Below are positions 34,977 to 43,031 of a stretch of 64,000 nucleotides of DNA, in pieces. Origin of the DNA: MPNP01 sp026710155 (lineage in GTDB: Bacteria > Pseudomonadota > Alphaproteobacteria > Rhodobacterales > Rhodobacteraceae). Made by a program: the position numbers and the translations under genes. Numbering within the stretch: the first letter of the stretch is position 1; every line of letters begins with the position of its first letter. The notes under the pieces were generated by a model. The model did not search any database. It was given only the letters and a program-made list of their open reading frames with translations, and was not told the DNA's origin. The stretch spans positions 806,001-870,000 of the forward strand of contig OZ241737.1 in NCBI GenBank assembly GCA_965200885.1, in the 5' to 3' direction.

Positions 34977-36686
34977 TCAAAACAGGAAATATCTTTGCGC
35001 CAAGGGCAGCGTCTCTGCAGGCAGGCAGGTCAAGAGCTCACCATTGGCCCTTACCTCATAGGTTTCCGGGTCCACTTCCATATCAGGAGTCGCACTGTTC
35101 AGTGGCAAGTCCTTTTTGCCAATTCCACGTGTGTTTTTCACGGCTAGGGTGGTTTTGGACAATCCAAGTCGAGATCCGATTCCCATGTCTTGTGCTGCTT
35201 CACTGACAAATGTCACCGCAGATGACTCCACACTTTTGCCATAGGCGCCAAACATCGGGCGTGAATAAACAGGTTGCGGTGTAGGAATCGAAGCGTTGGG
35301 ATCACCCATTTGGGCCATGGCGATTGTTCCGCCGATAAGCACCAAATCTGGTTTGACACCAAAGAATGCCGGATCCCAAAGAACAAGATCAGCTCGCTTG
35401 CCGTCTGCTACTGATCCAATTTCATGTGCGATTCCGTGTGCAATGGCGGGATTTATTGTATATTTCGCGATATAGCGGCGAACACGAAAATTGTCGTTAT
35501 TCCCTTTTTCTCCAGATAACCGTCCCCTTTGCTTCTTCATTTTGTCAGCTGTCTGCCATGTACGTATAATCACCTCTCCCACCCGACCCATGGCCTGGCT
35601 GTCGGAAGCGATGATCGAAAAGGCCCCCATGTCGTGAAGTATGTCCTCGGCAGCTATGGTCTCGCGTCTAATGCGACTTTCAGCGAAGGCCACATCTTCA
35701 GGAATGGTTTTATCGAGGTGATGGCAAACCAGAAGCATATCCAGATGCTCTTCCAGAGTGTTGATCGTGAATGGTCTTGTTGGATTTGTTGATGAAGGAA
35801 GAACGTGATCCTCGCCACAAATCTTGATTATATCTGGTGCATGCCCACCCCCTGCACCTTCGGTATGAAAGGCATGGATTGTTCGACCCTTCATGGCCTT
35901 GACGGTGTTTTCAACAAAACCACTTTCATTGAGTGTATCAGTATGAATCATGACCTGCACATCCATCGCATCGGCCACATTCAGGCAACAGTCTATGGTG
36001 CCGGGTGTTGTACCCCAATCCTCATGCAATTTCAAAGCGCAGGCACCTCCATTGACCTGCTCTTCCAGGGCAGCAGGCAGGGAGGCATTTCCTTTGCCGG
36101 CAAAAGCGAGATTCATGGGAAAGGCATCTGCTGCCTGAAGCATGCGACCAATGTGCCAGGAACCTGGTGTACAGGTAGTGGCAAGAGTGCCTTGGGCTGG
36201 ACCAGTGCCTCCTCCAAGCATGGTGGTCAATCCTGAATGCAAGGCATCCTCGATTTGTTGTGGACAAATAAAATGAATGTGACTGTCAAAGCCACCAGCT
36301 GTCAGTATCTTGCCTTCACCCGCAATAGCTTCGGTACCCGGTCCGATAATTATATCAACACCTGATTGTGTATCGGGATTTCCAGCCTTGCCGATTTTGG
36401 CTATTCGGCCATCCCTTATGCCCACATCTGCCTTGTAAATTCCGGTATAATCAACGATCAATGCATTTGTGATCACCGTATCCATTGATCCTTCAGCACG
36501 GGTACTCTGAGATTGTCCCATTCCATCGCGAATCACCTTGCCACCACCGAACTTGACCTCATCACCATAAATCGTGTGATCTCTTTCAACTTCAATTATC
36601 AAATCGGTATCAGCGAGTCTGACCCTGTCCCCGGTTGTAGGACCAAACATGGCTGCATAATCATGGCGTGAGATTTTTGTCGGCAT
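34977..36686 (-). CDS. ureC: urease subunit alpha
   Basis: A 569-residue catalytic subunit that hydrolyses urea to ammonia and carbamate at a di-nickel centre. The metal His pair is in GGFDSHIHFICPQQ, the carbamylated Lys in GACALKLHEDWGTTP, and MIHTDTLNESGFVE gives a further ligand. The mobile flap is TIHAFHTEGAGGGHAPDI, with the catalytic His in LLVCHHLD. All key residues look intact. The start overlaps the ureB stop by one base. Confidence 0.98.
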   Translation of the reverse strand: MPTKISRHDYAAMFGPTTGDRVRLADTDLIIEVERDHTIYGDEVKFGGGKVIRDGMGQSQSTRAEGSMDTVITNALIVDYTGIYKADVGIRDGRIAKIGKAGNPDTQSGVDIIIGPGTEAIAGEGKILTAGGFDSHIHFICPQQIEDALHSGLTTMLGGGTGPAQGTLATTCTPGSWHIGRMLQAADAFPMNLAFAGKGNASLPAALEEQVNGGACALKLHEDWGTTPGTIDCCLNVADAMDVQVMIHTDTLNESGFVENTVKAMKGRTIHAFHTEGAGGGHAPDIIKICGEDHVLPSSTNPTRPFTINTLEEHLDMLLVCHHLDKTIPEDVAFAESRIRRETIAAEDILHDMGAFSIIASDSQAMGRVGEVIIRTWQTADKMKKQRGRLSGEKGNNDNFRVRRYIAKYTINPAIAHGIAHEIGSVADGKRADLVLWDPAFFGVKPDLVLIGGTIAMAQMGDPNASIPTPQPVYSRPMFGAYGKSVESSAVTFVSEAAQDMGIGSRLGLSKTTLAVKNTRGIGKKDLPLNSATPDMEVDPETYEVRANGELLTCLPAETLPLAQRYFLF

Positions 36687-36991
36687 CAGAGATTTCCCAT
36701 TATCTTTTGGTTGAACCCAAACACCCTTCGCTTGCCACCCAGGGGAATGAGTTGTACTTCTCGGCGCTGACCAGGCTCGAAGCGTACTGCAGTACCTGCC
36801 GCGATATCAAGCCGCATGCCCCGAGCCAAATCACGATCAAATTCCAAGGCCGGGTTTGCCTCACCAAAATGATAATGTGAACCAACCTGTATAGGCCGGT
36901 CGCCTGTATTGGCCACCATTAGCCTGGTTTCTTTCGCATTCTCATTGAGGGTAATTTCATCAGGACCAACAAATATCTCTCCAGGAATCAT
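36686..36991 (-). CDS. ureB: urease subunit beta
   Basis: 101 residues, MIPGEIFVGPDEITLNENAK with GDRPIQVGSHYHFGEANPAL and the conserved RLDIAAGTAVRFEPG. This is the separate beta subunit of the three-subunit bacterial urease. It lies between ureA and ureC in the operon, with a gap of about 70 bp after ureA. Confidence 0.97.
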   Translation of the reverse strand: MIPGEIFVGPDEITLNENAKETRLMVANTGDRPIQVGSHYHFGEANPALEFDRDLARGMRLDIAAGTAVRFEPGQRREVQLIPLGGKRRVFGFNQKIMGNL

Positions 36992-37060
36992 GCTCTTACC
37001 TTTGCGGGTTTGGAAAACATATCAAAAAACATCGTAGAATATCAGGCAAGGGGTAACTCC

Positions 37061-37363
37061 TCAACGAATGGGATTGTGAACTGTTACAAGTTTTGTTCCA
37101 TCAGGAAAAGTTGCTTCCACTTGCACATCATGGATCATCTCGGCCACGCCATGCATGCACTGATCCCTGGCAATGACATTCGCCCCGGTCTCCATCAGGT
37201 CGGCGACCGTTCGTCCATCGCGTGCTCCTTCAACCACCGCATCAGTGATCAGGGCAACAGCCTCGGGATGATTCAGTTTCACACCGCGTTTCAACCTTTT
37301 CCTGGCAACTTCGGCTGCCATGGCTATGAGAAGCTTTTCTTTTTCTCGTGGAGTCAGTTTCAT
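37061..37363 (-). CDS. ureA: urease subunit gamma
   Basis: 100 residues from MKLTPREKEKLLIAMAAEVA, with LNHPEAVALITDAVVEGARD and the C-terminal PDGTKLVTVHNPI. This is the canonical UreA length. The start is 1 bp beyond the ureD stop. An upstream in-frame start at 37393 would lie inside ureD and is less likely. Confidence 0.97.
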   Translation of the reverse strand: MKLTPREKEKLLIAMAAEVARKRLKRGVKLNHPEAVALITDAVVEGARDGRTVADLMETGANVIARDQCMHGVAEMIHDVQVEATFPDGTKLVTVHNPIR

Positions 37364-37364
37364 C

Positions 37365-38234
37365 TCAAATAATCCAGCACTTGGGTATGACACCCTTATT
37401 CAGATGTTTTAGTATCGGTATCAGATTGGAGCGCAATTCATCACTGTCTTTGGCCAGCAGGCGCATGTTCAGTACATCATCATGGATCAGACTGACTCCT
37501 GCATGGCGCGGCAACATTCGATGGAGGAGGTCCCTTTTGGCATCCGCATCATCTGCCACATAAACCAAGGAAGCCATCGTGTAGGCACCAACAGCTATAC
37601 CAAGTCGATTCAACGTTGCCTGCACATCCGATTGCAATCCAATGCGCTCCAGGAAAATCGGGTTTCCATCTCGCCTTATTTCAATACAGTCCAGGAACGA
37701 GGCACAATGCAGTGCCTCTCCCATTTCGAATCGCCCGAATACCAAAGGCTCTGCCATCAACAATTTGGCATCTTCTGACAAATCAATTGTCAATGACCGG
37801 TTCAGGCAACAACCATCAAAGAGAATGGTCTCTTGTGGCAGCCAGTTTATTCTTGCTCCCTTTTCCACTTCCAGATGGGCATGAACCTGTCCCGTCTCTC
37901 CCGGCAGGGCACGATAGATACGCTCGGCAGCCTGGGTAGTGAGAGTCAATGTTGTCCTTGGCTCCGCTCGTACCGAAAGTGAGAAATGATCGCCCCCCGT
38001 GACACCACCTGCGCAATTCAACAGGACAGCTTCCAATGAAGCACCATCACGACGCGGAAAAAGGCACTTTAACGAACCTGATTGTCGTAATCTCCTTATT
38101 GCGGATTGCCCATCTCGTGCTTTGGTTTCAAGTACAACTTCGCCCTTGGCCCGTTCCAATATTGATTCGAGGCGAATCATGTCAATCAAATCATGCCTGG
38201 TCTCAAAATCACAGGTATTCACATTGTACTCCAT
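37365..38234 (-). CDS. ureD: urease accessory protein UreD
   Basis: 289 residues. UreD features are VLLNCAGGVTGGDHFSLSVR, LTLTTQAAERIYRAL and the LPQETILFDGCCLNRSLTID block. It is the scaffold of the UreDFG complex that guides nickel into apo-urease. It is the first gene of the ureDABCEFG operon, which is all on the minus strand and closely packed, so the operon promoter should lie upstream of 38234. Confidence 0.95.
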   Translation of the reverse strand: MEYNVNTCDFETRHDLIDMIRLESILERAKGEVVLETKARDGQSAIRRLRQSGSLKCLFPRRDGASLEAVLLNCAGGVTGGDHFSLSVRAEPRTTLTLTTQAAERIYRALPGETGQVHAHLEVEKGARINWLPQETILFDGCCLNRSLTIDLSEDAKLLMAEPLVFGRFEMGEALHCASFLDCIEIRRDGNPIFLERIGLQSDVQATLNRLGIAVGAYTMASLVYVADDADAKRDLLHRMLPRHAGVSLIHDDVLNMRLLAKDSDELRSNLIPILKHLNKGVIPKCWII

Positions 38235-38564
38235 TGAGGGGAAATTCGCCTAGAGTTACCATAATAATCATTGTGCCATGTGTTGTTGTTCAAATTTTTT
38301 TGAATAATTTTTCTCACAATCTCTAGGCACATTGTAACAATTTTTTCCATCATTTGAATTTTCTCAACAATTTTACCTGCCCGACAGTTTTTCAAATTAA
38401 AACCATTGCTTTTCCTAATATTCTTTTTGTCCGATGCAAACTGCCGTATCCATCAATAGGGAAACCAATTGAAATTTAATTGAATTTGGTGTTTTTCTTT
38501 GCAAGGATTTAAATTTTAATTTTCAGAAAACATTATTTATCGAGAGCATTTCAGGGAGGTTTTC
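38235..38564. other. AT-rich divergent promoter region (ureD / mttB-like)
   Basis: About 330 bp with no gene. It separates the divergent urease operon and the MttB-family gene, and is strongly AT-rich with several T runs. No specific regulator site was recognised. Confidence 0.5.
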
Positions 38565-40115
38565 ATGCCTAGCAGGAGAAGGGGAAGAAGCGGCGGAAGG
38601 GCGGCAAACATTCATCTTCGCAGTACAAGGCTATTTGATCAGATGCCTTGGCGAATTCCCCATAACCCCGATAAACCCACCGAACCTCTGGATGAGGAGG
38701 GAATTCTATGTATCCATGAAACTGCGCTCCAGATAATGGAAAATATCGGGATCGAGTTTTTGAATGAAGAAGCCAGGATCATTTTTAAAGAGGCAGGATG
38801 TGGTGTTGAGGGAACGAATGTAAGACTGGGACGGGACTTTGTCATGGAAATGATAAAGCACTGTCCCGAAGAGTTCACCATTACACCCCGGAATCCTGAT
38901 CGTGAATTGATCGTAGGCGGCAAGAACATGCTATTTGGCTGTGTTTCCTCTCCACCAAACACCTGGGATTTGGAAAATGGCAAGCAGGTGGGAAATCAGG
39001 AATATTTTCGCAATTTTCTCAAGTTGGCCCAATATTTCAACTGCATTCATTTTGTTTGTGGATATCCGGTTGAACCGGTGGATATACACCCCTCGATAAG
39101 ACATCTCGATTGTTTGTACGATAAACTCACAATGACGGATAAGGTAGCACATGCCTATTCATTGGGGCGTGAAAGGGTTGAGGATGTCATGGAAATGGTC
39201 AGGATTGCCAGCGGACTGACCCATGAGGAGTTTGATGAAAAACCCAGAATGTTTACCAACATCAATTCAACCTCTCCTCTCAAGCATGACTGGCCGATGA
39301 TTGATGGATCCATGCGGTTGGCCAGAAGAGGGCAACCGGTGATTGTTTCCCCCTTCACCTTGGCAGGGGCAATGGCACCTGTGAGCATGGCTGGTGCCGT
39401 GGCATTATCCATGGCCGAAGGATTGGCAGCGATTGCCCTATTGGAATACATCAATCCCGGAACACCGATTGTTTTTGGTACCTTTACCTCCAATGTTGAT
39501 CTTCGTTCGGGCGCTCCAGCCTTCGGTACACCAGAGTATGTGCGGGCTACCCAGATGGCAGGTCAAATGTGTCGATTCTATGGATTGCCATTGCGGGCAA
39601 GTAATGCATGTGCAGCTAATGTTCCGGATGGTCAGGCCATGTGGGAAAGCATGAATTCCATGTGGTCGGCGGTCCAGTCCCAGGTGAATATGGTTTATCA
39701 TTCTGCAGGATGGCTTGAAGGAGGTTTGATTTCCAGCCCAGAAAAGTTCATCATGGATTGTGAAACCCTTCAACAGTTCCAGCGCTACTTTGAGAAGACG
39801 GTTTATGGAACCGAAGAAAAGGATTTGGCTTTGGAAGCCATTTCCGAGGTTGGTTCCAGCGGGCATTTTTTTGGTGTACAACATACACAGGAAAGGTACA
39901 CAACCGCGTTTTATGAGCCATTCCTGAGCAATTGGCAAAATTATGAGGCTTTTGAACTTGGTGGTGGAGTGTGGACAACTGAAAGAGCCCATAAGCTGTA
40001 TAAGCAAATCTTGGATGATTTTAAACCACCTGCCGTTGATCCAGCCATTGATGAAGAACTAGCCGAATTCGTCGAGAGAAGGAAGGCTGAGGGCGGGGCT
40101 GCAACCGATTTTTGA
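38565..40115 (+). CDS. MttB-family (trimethylamine/betaine-type) methyltransferase, non-pyrrolysine
   Basis: 516 residues of the MttB superfamily. A basic N-terminal stretch (MPSRRRGRSGGRAAN) precedes the TIM-barrel with ETALQIMENIGIEFLNEEAR and the later VPDGQAMWESMNSMWSAVQS. There is no in-frame amber codon, so this is a non-pyrrolysine member like MtgB. Known members move a methyl group from quaternary amines to a corrinoid protein. No corrinoid protein or activating enzyme lies nearby, so substrate and partner are unknown. AGGGAGG precedes the start. Confidence 0.88.
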   Translation: MPSRRRGRSGGRAANIHLRSTRLFDQMPWRIPHNPDKPTEPLDEEGILCIHETALQIMENIGIEFLNEEARIIFKEAGCGVEGTNVRLGRDFVMEMIKHCPEEFTITPRNPDRELIVGGKNMLFGCVSSPPNTWDLENGKQVGNQEYFRNFLKLAQYFNCIHFVCGYPVEPVDIHPSIRHLDCLYDKLTMTDKVAHAYSLGRERVEDVMEMVRIASGLTHEEFDEKPRMFTNINSTSPLKHDWPMIDGSMRLARRGQPVIVSPFTLAGAMAPVSMAGAVALSMAEGLAAIALLEYINPGTPIVFGTFTSNVDLRSGAPAFGTPEYVRATQMAGQMCRFYGLPLRASNACAANVPDGQAMWESMNSMWSAVQSQVNMVYHSAGWLEGGLISSPEKFIMDCETLQQFQRYFEKTVYGTEEKDLALEAISEVGSSGHFFGVQHTQERYTTAFYEPFLSNWQNYEAFELGGGVWTTERAHKLYKQILDDFKPPAVDPAIDEELAEFVERRKAEGGAATDF

Positions 40116-40462
40116 TTGATTATAAGGATACCCGTTACAATTTGTTGCGTGCTAGTTTGCAAGTAATATGCAGAGCAAAAAGAATAAGTCTCAATTTACT
40201 TAAGGAGCAGTTATATTGTCATTCCAACGAAGTTTTCATCGGTTTATGAGGATTTTGTTACTGATTGGTCAAACCTTACTTTGTTGAATTGGTATAAGAT
40301 ATATCTCCCACCCGGTATATCTCTGACAAACCACTTTTACAGGCGTAATAAGAGATAACACCTTATTTTGAAATTCGTTGCATCAAAGATGTTGAATGTG
40401 AGTTGCTATGTCCCGGGGCTGAAATTCTAGGTGTGGATTGATGGCGTTCGATCCCCATATCC
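40116..40462. other. intergenic stretch before element C
   Basis: No gene is supported. A tRNA-like string (GGCGTTCGATCCCC) near 40443-40456 is isolated and does not fold into a cloverleaf. Confidence 0.5.
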
Positions 40463-40470
40463 TTTAATTT
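40463..40470. repeat. left target duplication of element C (TTTAATTT)
   Basis: Exact copy of 42121-42128, just before the left terminal repeat. Confidence 0.85.
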
Positions 40471-41009
40471 GGGGAATATATACTTGTCTCCCCTGATTTC
40501 AGCCCCTTTTCCGGTTGACTCGCGGTTCCTTGCCCGGGATTGAAAACCCATGCGATTCCTGATGACGGGTCGGCTTGAAAATTCCCTGTCCATGGGCGTC
40601 CTTGACGCGAGCTCACGTCTGATGGTCCGTCCGGCAAGACCGTGTCCGTTGCGTTGACGGTGCCCGCACCCCTTGGGTCTTCGGCACCTGTCCGCGTGGT
40701 GTCAACGGTCAGATTGACGGGGAATGCTCCGGTCGTTCCGCCGTCGCCGATGTGCCCGTGCAGGAACGAACAGGTGATTCGGGTATGGCTGTTTGTTCCT
40801 GTCGGTTGACCGCCCGCGCCATTGATGACGGAGGAAGGGCCGACATGGGGCGGGCCACCTCGATGGACATGTCCACTACCGCAAGCCGGTTGGCCGCAGG
40901 GCCCGGTCGCGTTGACTGTCGCCGCCGATTGACAAGGGGGAGGGGTGAATCCGGCTGGCAACGGAATGTTCCCGACCGGCGCACGGCCGGTGCCGGGATG
41001 ATGGCACAT
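40464..41009 (-). CDS. possible ORF in the left half of element C, unrecognised
   Basis: An open frame of 181 codons rich in Gly, Thr and Pro, for example GPCGQPACGSG and AFPVNLTVDTTRTG, which look like extracellular protein. It has no signal peptide or ribosome site at its ATG. It runs out through the terminal repeat to a stop inside the target duplication. In G+C-rich DNA long frames arise by chance. It may be a decayed exoprotein gene or no gene at all. Confidence 0.25.
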   Translation of the reverse strand: MCHHPGTGRAPVGNIPLPAGFTPPPCQSAATVNATGPCGQPACGSGHVHRGGPPHVGPSSVINGAGGQPTGTNSHTRITCSFLHGHIGDGGTTGAFPVNLTVDTTRTGAEDPRGAGTVNATDTVLPDGPSDVSSRQGRPWTGNFQADPSSGIAWVFNPGQGTASQPEKGLKSGETSIYSPN

Positions 41010-41047
41010 CCCGAATCTCGCGCCCCGGCATGGGGGAACGGATCAAT

Positions 41048-41164
41048 CGCCGCTGCCCGTCAACTGCTGCCTGATCCACAACTGTTGGTGCCGAATAGAA
41101 TCTGAACCATTGCTTTTATTGGATCGTTGGTTTCCTTATCTTCTTTTGGCAATATACCATTCAT
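41048..41164 (-). pseudogene. partial copy of the secreted-protein gene 3' end in element C
   Basis: A short frame from ATG 41164 (MNGILPKEDKETNDPIKAMV) ends FGTNSCGSGSS-stop at about 41060. The end matches FGTNRCVSAGS of the adjacent phase-variable protein. At the DNA level 41048-41096 and 41283-41331 agree at about 43 of 49 positions, across and beyond the stop codon. It looks like a leftover of tandem duplication or cassette exchange at the 3' end of the gene. Confidence 0.5.
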
Positions 41165-41194
41165 GATTTCATCTTATCGTTGTTCAATTCAAAA

Positions 41195-41216
41195 AGGGCG
41201 ATCCGAAGACCGCCCT
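41195..41216 (-). terminator. intrinsic terminator of the element C secreted-protein gene
   Basis: On the minus strand AGGGCGGTC, loop TTCG and GATCGCCCT form a 9-bp stem (one G-T wobble) followed by TTTT. It lies about 80 bp after the stop codon. Confidence 0.85.
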
Positions 41217-41294
41217 GTGTGTGTTTTGATATGGTTGGCTAGTTGCCGCATGTATTGGCGGACATCGACCAGCTTCCCCCTCCGCCGCTGCCCG

Positions 41295-41973
41295 TCAGCT
41301 GCCGGCTGATACACAACGGTTGGTGCCGAAATTCCACGTTTCAGCCGTTCCCTGGTATTTGCATCGGAAGCACTGCCTGACCAGATCCAGTGAAGTTTCC
41401 GCTCCGCAGCCGGCGCCCAGCGGTGTCCACGCAGGGGACGCGGGCGGATTGGGATCGGCCGGCGTTCTGAACCAAACTGAAGCGATTGGCCTATTATAAA
41501 ATTCAGTTCCGCTGCCGGCTGAATACACGGCCAGACAATATTGTTTCTCCGGTTTCGCCCGGACCGTCTGCTGCCATGAAGTCATGGGAATGGTTGCGGT
41601 TATTCCACGTATCGCTGATTGAGGTGGCTGATCAAACAGGCAAGCCGCCTGACTTGGAATCTCGCCATACCTCAAAATATAGGGTGAAGGTGAACATTCA
41701 TCCGGGGGGATGACGGGACTTGAGTTGTTGCAAACAAAAAGATTCTGTGTGATGGCGGAATCCAAATTCACGCTGTAGTTTACCAACCATTCACGATTGC
41801 CGTTTATCGTTGCCAATTCGGTAATTTGAAAATCGCCGCCTGAATTTGGAGGGAAGCTCGTAATCATCCCCGTCTGCTGCGCCCATCCCGGCGCGGCCAT
41901 CAGGATTGCCGCCAGCATGGCGGCCAGGGCCGCTGATTTACGATGGGGGGGGGCAGAACATGGTTGTGAACAT
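41295..41973 (-). CDS. phase-variable secreted protein, currently OFF (nine-C tract)
   Basis: ATG 41973 follows AAGGAG at ideal distance. The frame MFTTMFCPPPIVNQRPWPPC soon stops because of the nine-C run (nine G on the plus strand, 41945-41953). With eight C it reads MFTTMFCPPHRKSAALAAML and then AAILMAAPGWAQQTG, a good signal peptide, and stays open to TGA at 41295 (225 residues). The mature part has several Cys and ends VRQCFRCKYQGTAETWNFGT...RCVSAGS. It shares the C-x(1-2)-C, WN, Cys ending with the element A product, and a YxxxVYxxxSG...RP block in mid-protein. No known domain was recognised. An upstream frame to 42020 exists but has no ribosome site. Confidence 0.75.
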
Positions 41974-42047
41974 GATGTTTCTCCTTGTGCTTGGCCGCGG
42001 CCAGCGCGGCCGGATTTCAAACCGACAGATGCAGTCGTGACAGTGGC

Positions 42048-42076
42048 AATATAGACCTATCGCTCCACGGTGTCAA
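42048..42076 (-). promoter_or_regulatory. sigma-70 type promoter of the element C gene
   Basis: On the minus strand TTGACA (42076-42071), a 17-bp spacer and TATATT (42053-42048) make an almost perfect consensus. The leader to the ATG is about 70 nt. Confidence 0.85.
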
Positions 42077-42120
42077 GAAAACGGTTGCAAAACCCATGGG
42101 GAAACAAGTATGTAATCACC

Positions 42121-42128
42121 TTTAATTT
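42121..42128. repeat. right target duplication of element C (TTTAATTT)
   Basis: Exact copy of 40463-40470, just outside the right terminal repeat. Confidence 0.85.
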
Positions 42129-42352
42129 TTCCCTTAATTCTACCACAGTCGTTTTGAAACTCATATCTGTGATGTTTCCATATGGTCAAGAATAAATGAA
42201 TGAACCTGTTTAACTTCACAATGAAAATTATACAGGATTATACCATAACTAAGTATGAGCACTGTGTTTAAGAAATCTCGACCAGTACATTTTTAGCAAT
42301 ATAATCTAAAAAAATATGGATGTTGTATGGCTGGGAATTTGGTGGAAGGTGA

Positions 42353-42574
42353 TTAAAACTTCAAATCACCAAATTTTTTCTTGAATTTGGAAACTCTGCC
42401 CCCAGTATCCATGAGGTGGGTACCACCGCCGGTCCAGGCCGGATGGACGGTTGGATCTATGTCCAATTGCAAAACATCGCCTTCAGAACCGTAGGTCGAT
42501 TGCATTTCCAACTCATCGCCATTGGTCATTTTGACGGTGATTTTATGGTAATCGGGATGAATGTCCTTTTTCAT
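42353..42574 (-). CDS. rpmE: 50S ribosomal protein L31
   Basis: 73 residues, MKKDIHPDYHKITVKMTNGD, ending in the conserved GGRVSKFKKKFGDL. The zinc-binding Cys residues of the C+ form are absent, so this is a C-minus type L31, which does not depend on zinc. It lies just after rplS on the minus strand, at the end of the ffh-rplS cluster. Confidence 0.97.
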   Translation of the reverse strand: MKKDIHPDYHKITVKMTNGDELEMQSTYGSEGDVLQLDIDPTVHPAWTGGGTHLMDTGGRVSKFKKKFGDLKF

Positions 42575-42586
42575 GTTCCTGACTCC

Positions 42587-42973
42587 TTATGTTGTTTCTC
42601 TTTTGGGCCGGTAATTGGTCTTTTCAGCAATCCTTGCTGCCTTGCCCCTGCGATTTCTCAAATAATAAAGTTTGGCCCGACGAACCTTGCCCCTGCGGAC
42701 AACGGTAATCGAGTCGATATTGGCAGAATGAAGCGGAAATACCCTTTCCACACCTTCTCCAAAGGAAATTTTCCTTACTGTAAAAGTGCCATCAATCCCA
42801 TTGCCACCCTTGCGGGCAATACAAACACCCTCATAGTTTTGCACACGGGTTCTAGCACCTTCGGTAACCTTGAACCCAACTCTGACAGTATCACCGGCCT
42901 TGAAATCAGGTGTCTCTTTTTTCTGTTTCAATGCTTCCAGTTGTCGATCATTAAATTTTGCAATCAAATCCAT
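42587..42973 (-). CDS. rplS: 50S ribosomal protein L19
   Basis: 128 residues, MDLIAKFNDRQLEALKQKKE with FKAGDTVRVGFKVTEG, EGVERVFPLHSANIDSITVV and the basic RRGKVRRAKLYYLRNRRGKA. This is the normal L19 length and pattern. It sits at the 30S-50S interface. It is co-oriented with trmD and rpmE. Confidence 0.98.
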   Translation of the reverse strand: MDLIAKFNDRQLEALKQKKETPDFKAGDTVRVGFKVTEGARTRVQNYEGVCIARKGGNGIDGTFTVRKISFGEGVERVFPLHSANIDSITVVRRGKVRRAKLYYLRNRRGKAARIAEKTNYRPKRETT

Positions 42974-43031
42974 GGTTTTATCCTTCCAGCTTGTACTTAC
43001 TTGGCCCTACCATAATTCATCAAATGTTGGC

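Larger units (their letters stand above)
40471..42120. mobile_element. non-autonomous mobile element C carrying a phase-variable secreted-protein gene
   Basis: A 1650-bp element. The left end GGGGAATATATACTTGTCTC pairs with the right end, which reads GGTGATTACATACTTGTTTC on the minus strand; 19 of 23 terminal positions match. Exact 8-bp TTTAATTT duplications flank it. It carries the secreted-protein gene at 41295-41973 with promoter and terminator, a partial second copy of that gene's 3' end, and a long G+C-rich minus-strand frame near the left end. There is no transposase. The interior is far richer in G+C than the rpmE/mttB surroundings, which suggests cargo from another genome. Confidence 0.88.

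Noticed and set aside
40440..40458. T-loop-like string GGCGTTCGATCCCC suggesting a tRNA end
   Set aside because: No acceptor, D or anticodon stems could be paired around it, and no 3' CCA-type arrangement fits.
41945..41953. Poly-C tracts as simple sequencing artefacts
   Set aside because: An error cannot be fully excluded, but two independent genes with the same tract length, position and phase relation to a signal peptide make real contingency tracts more likely.
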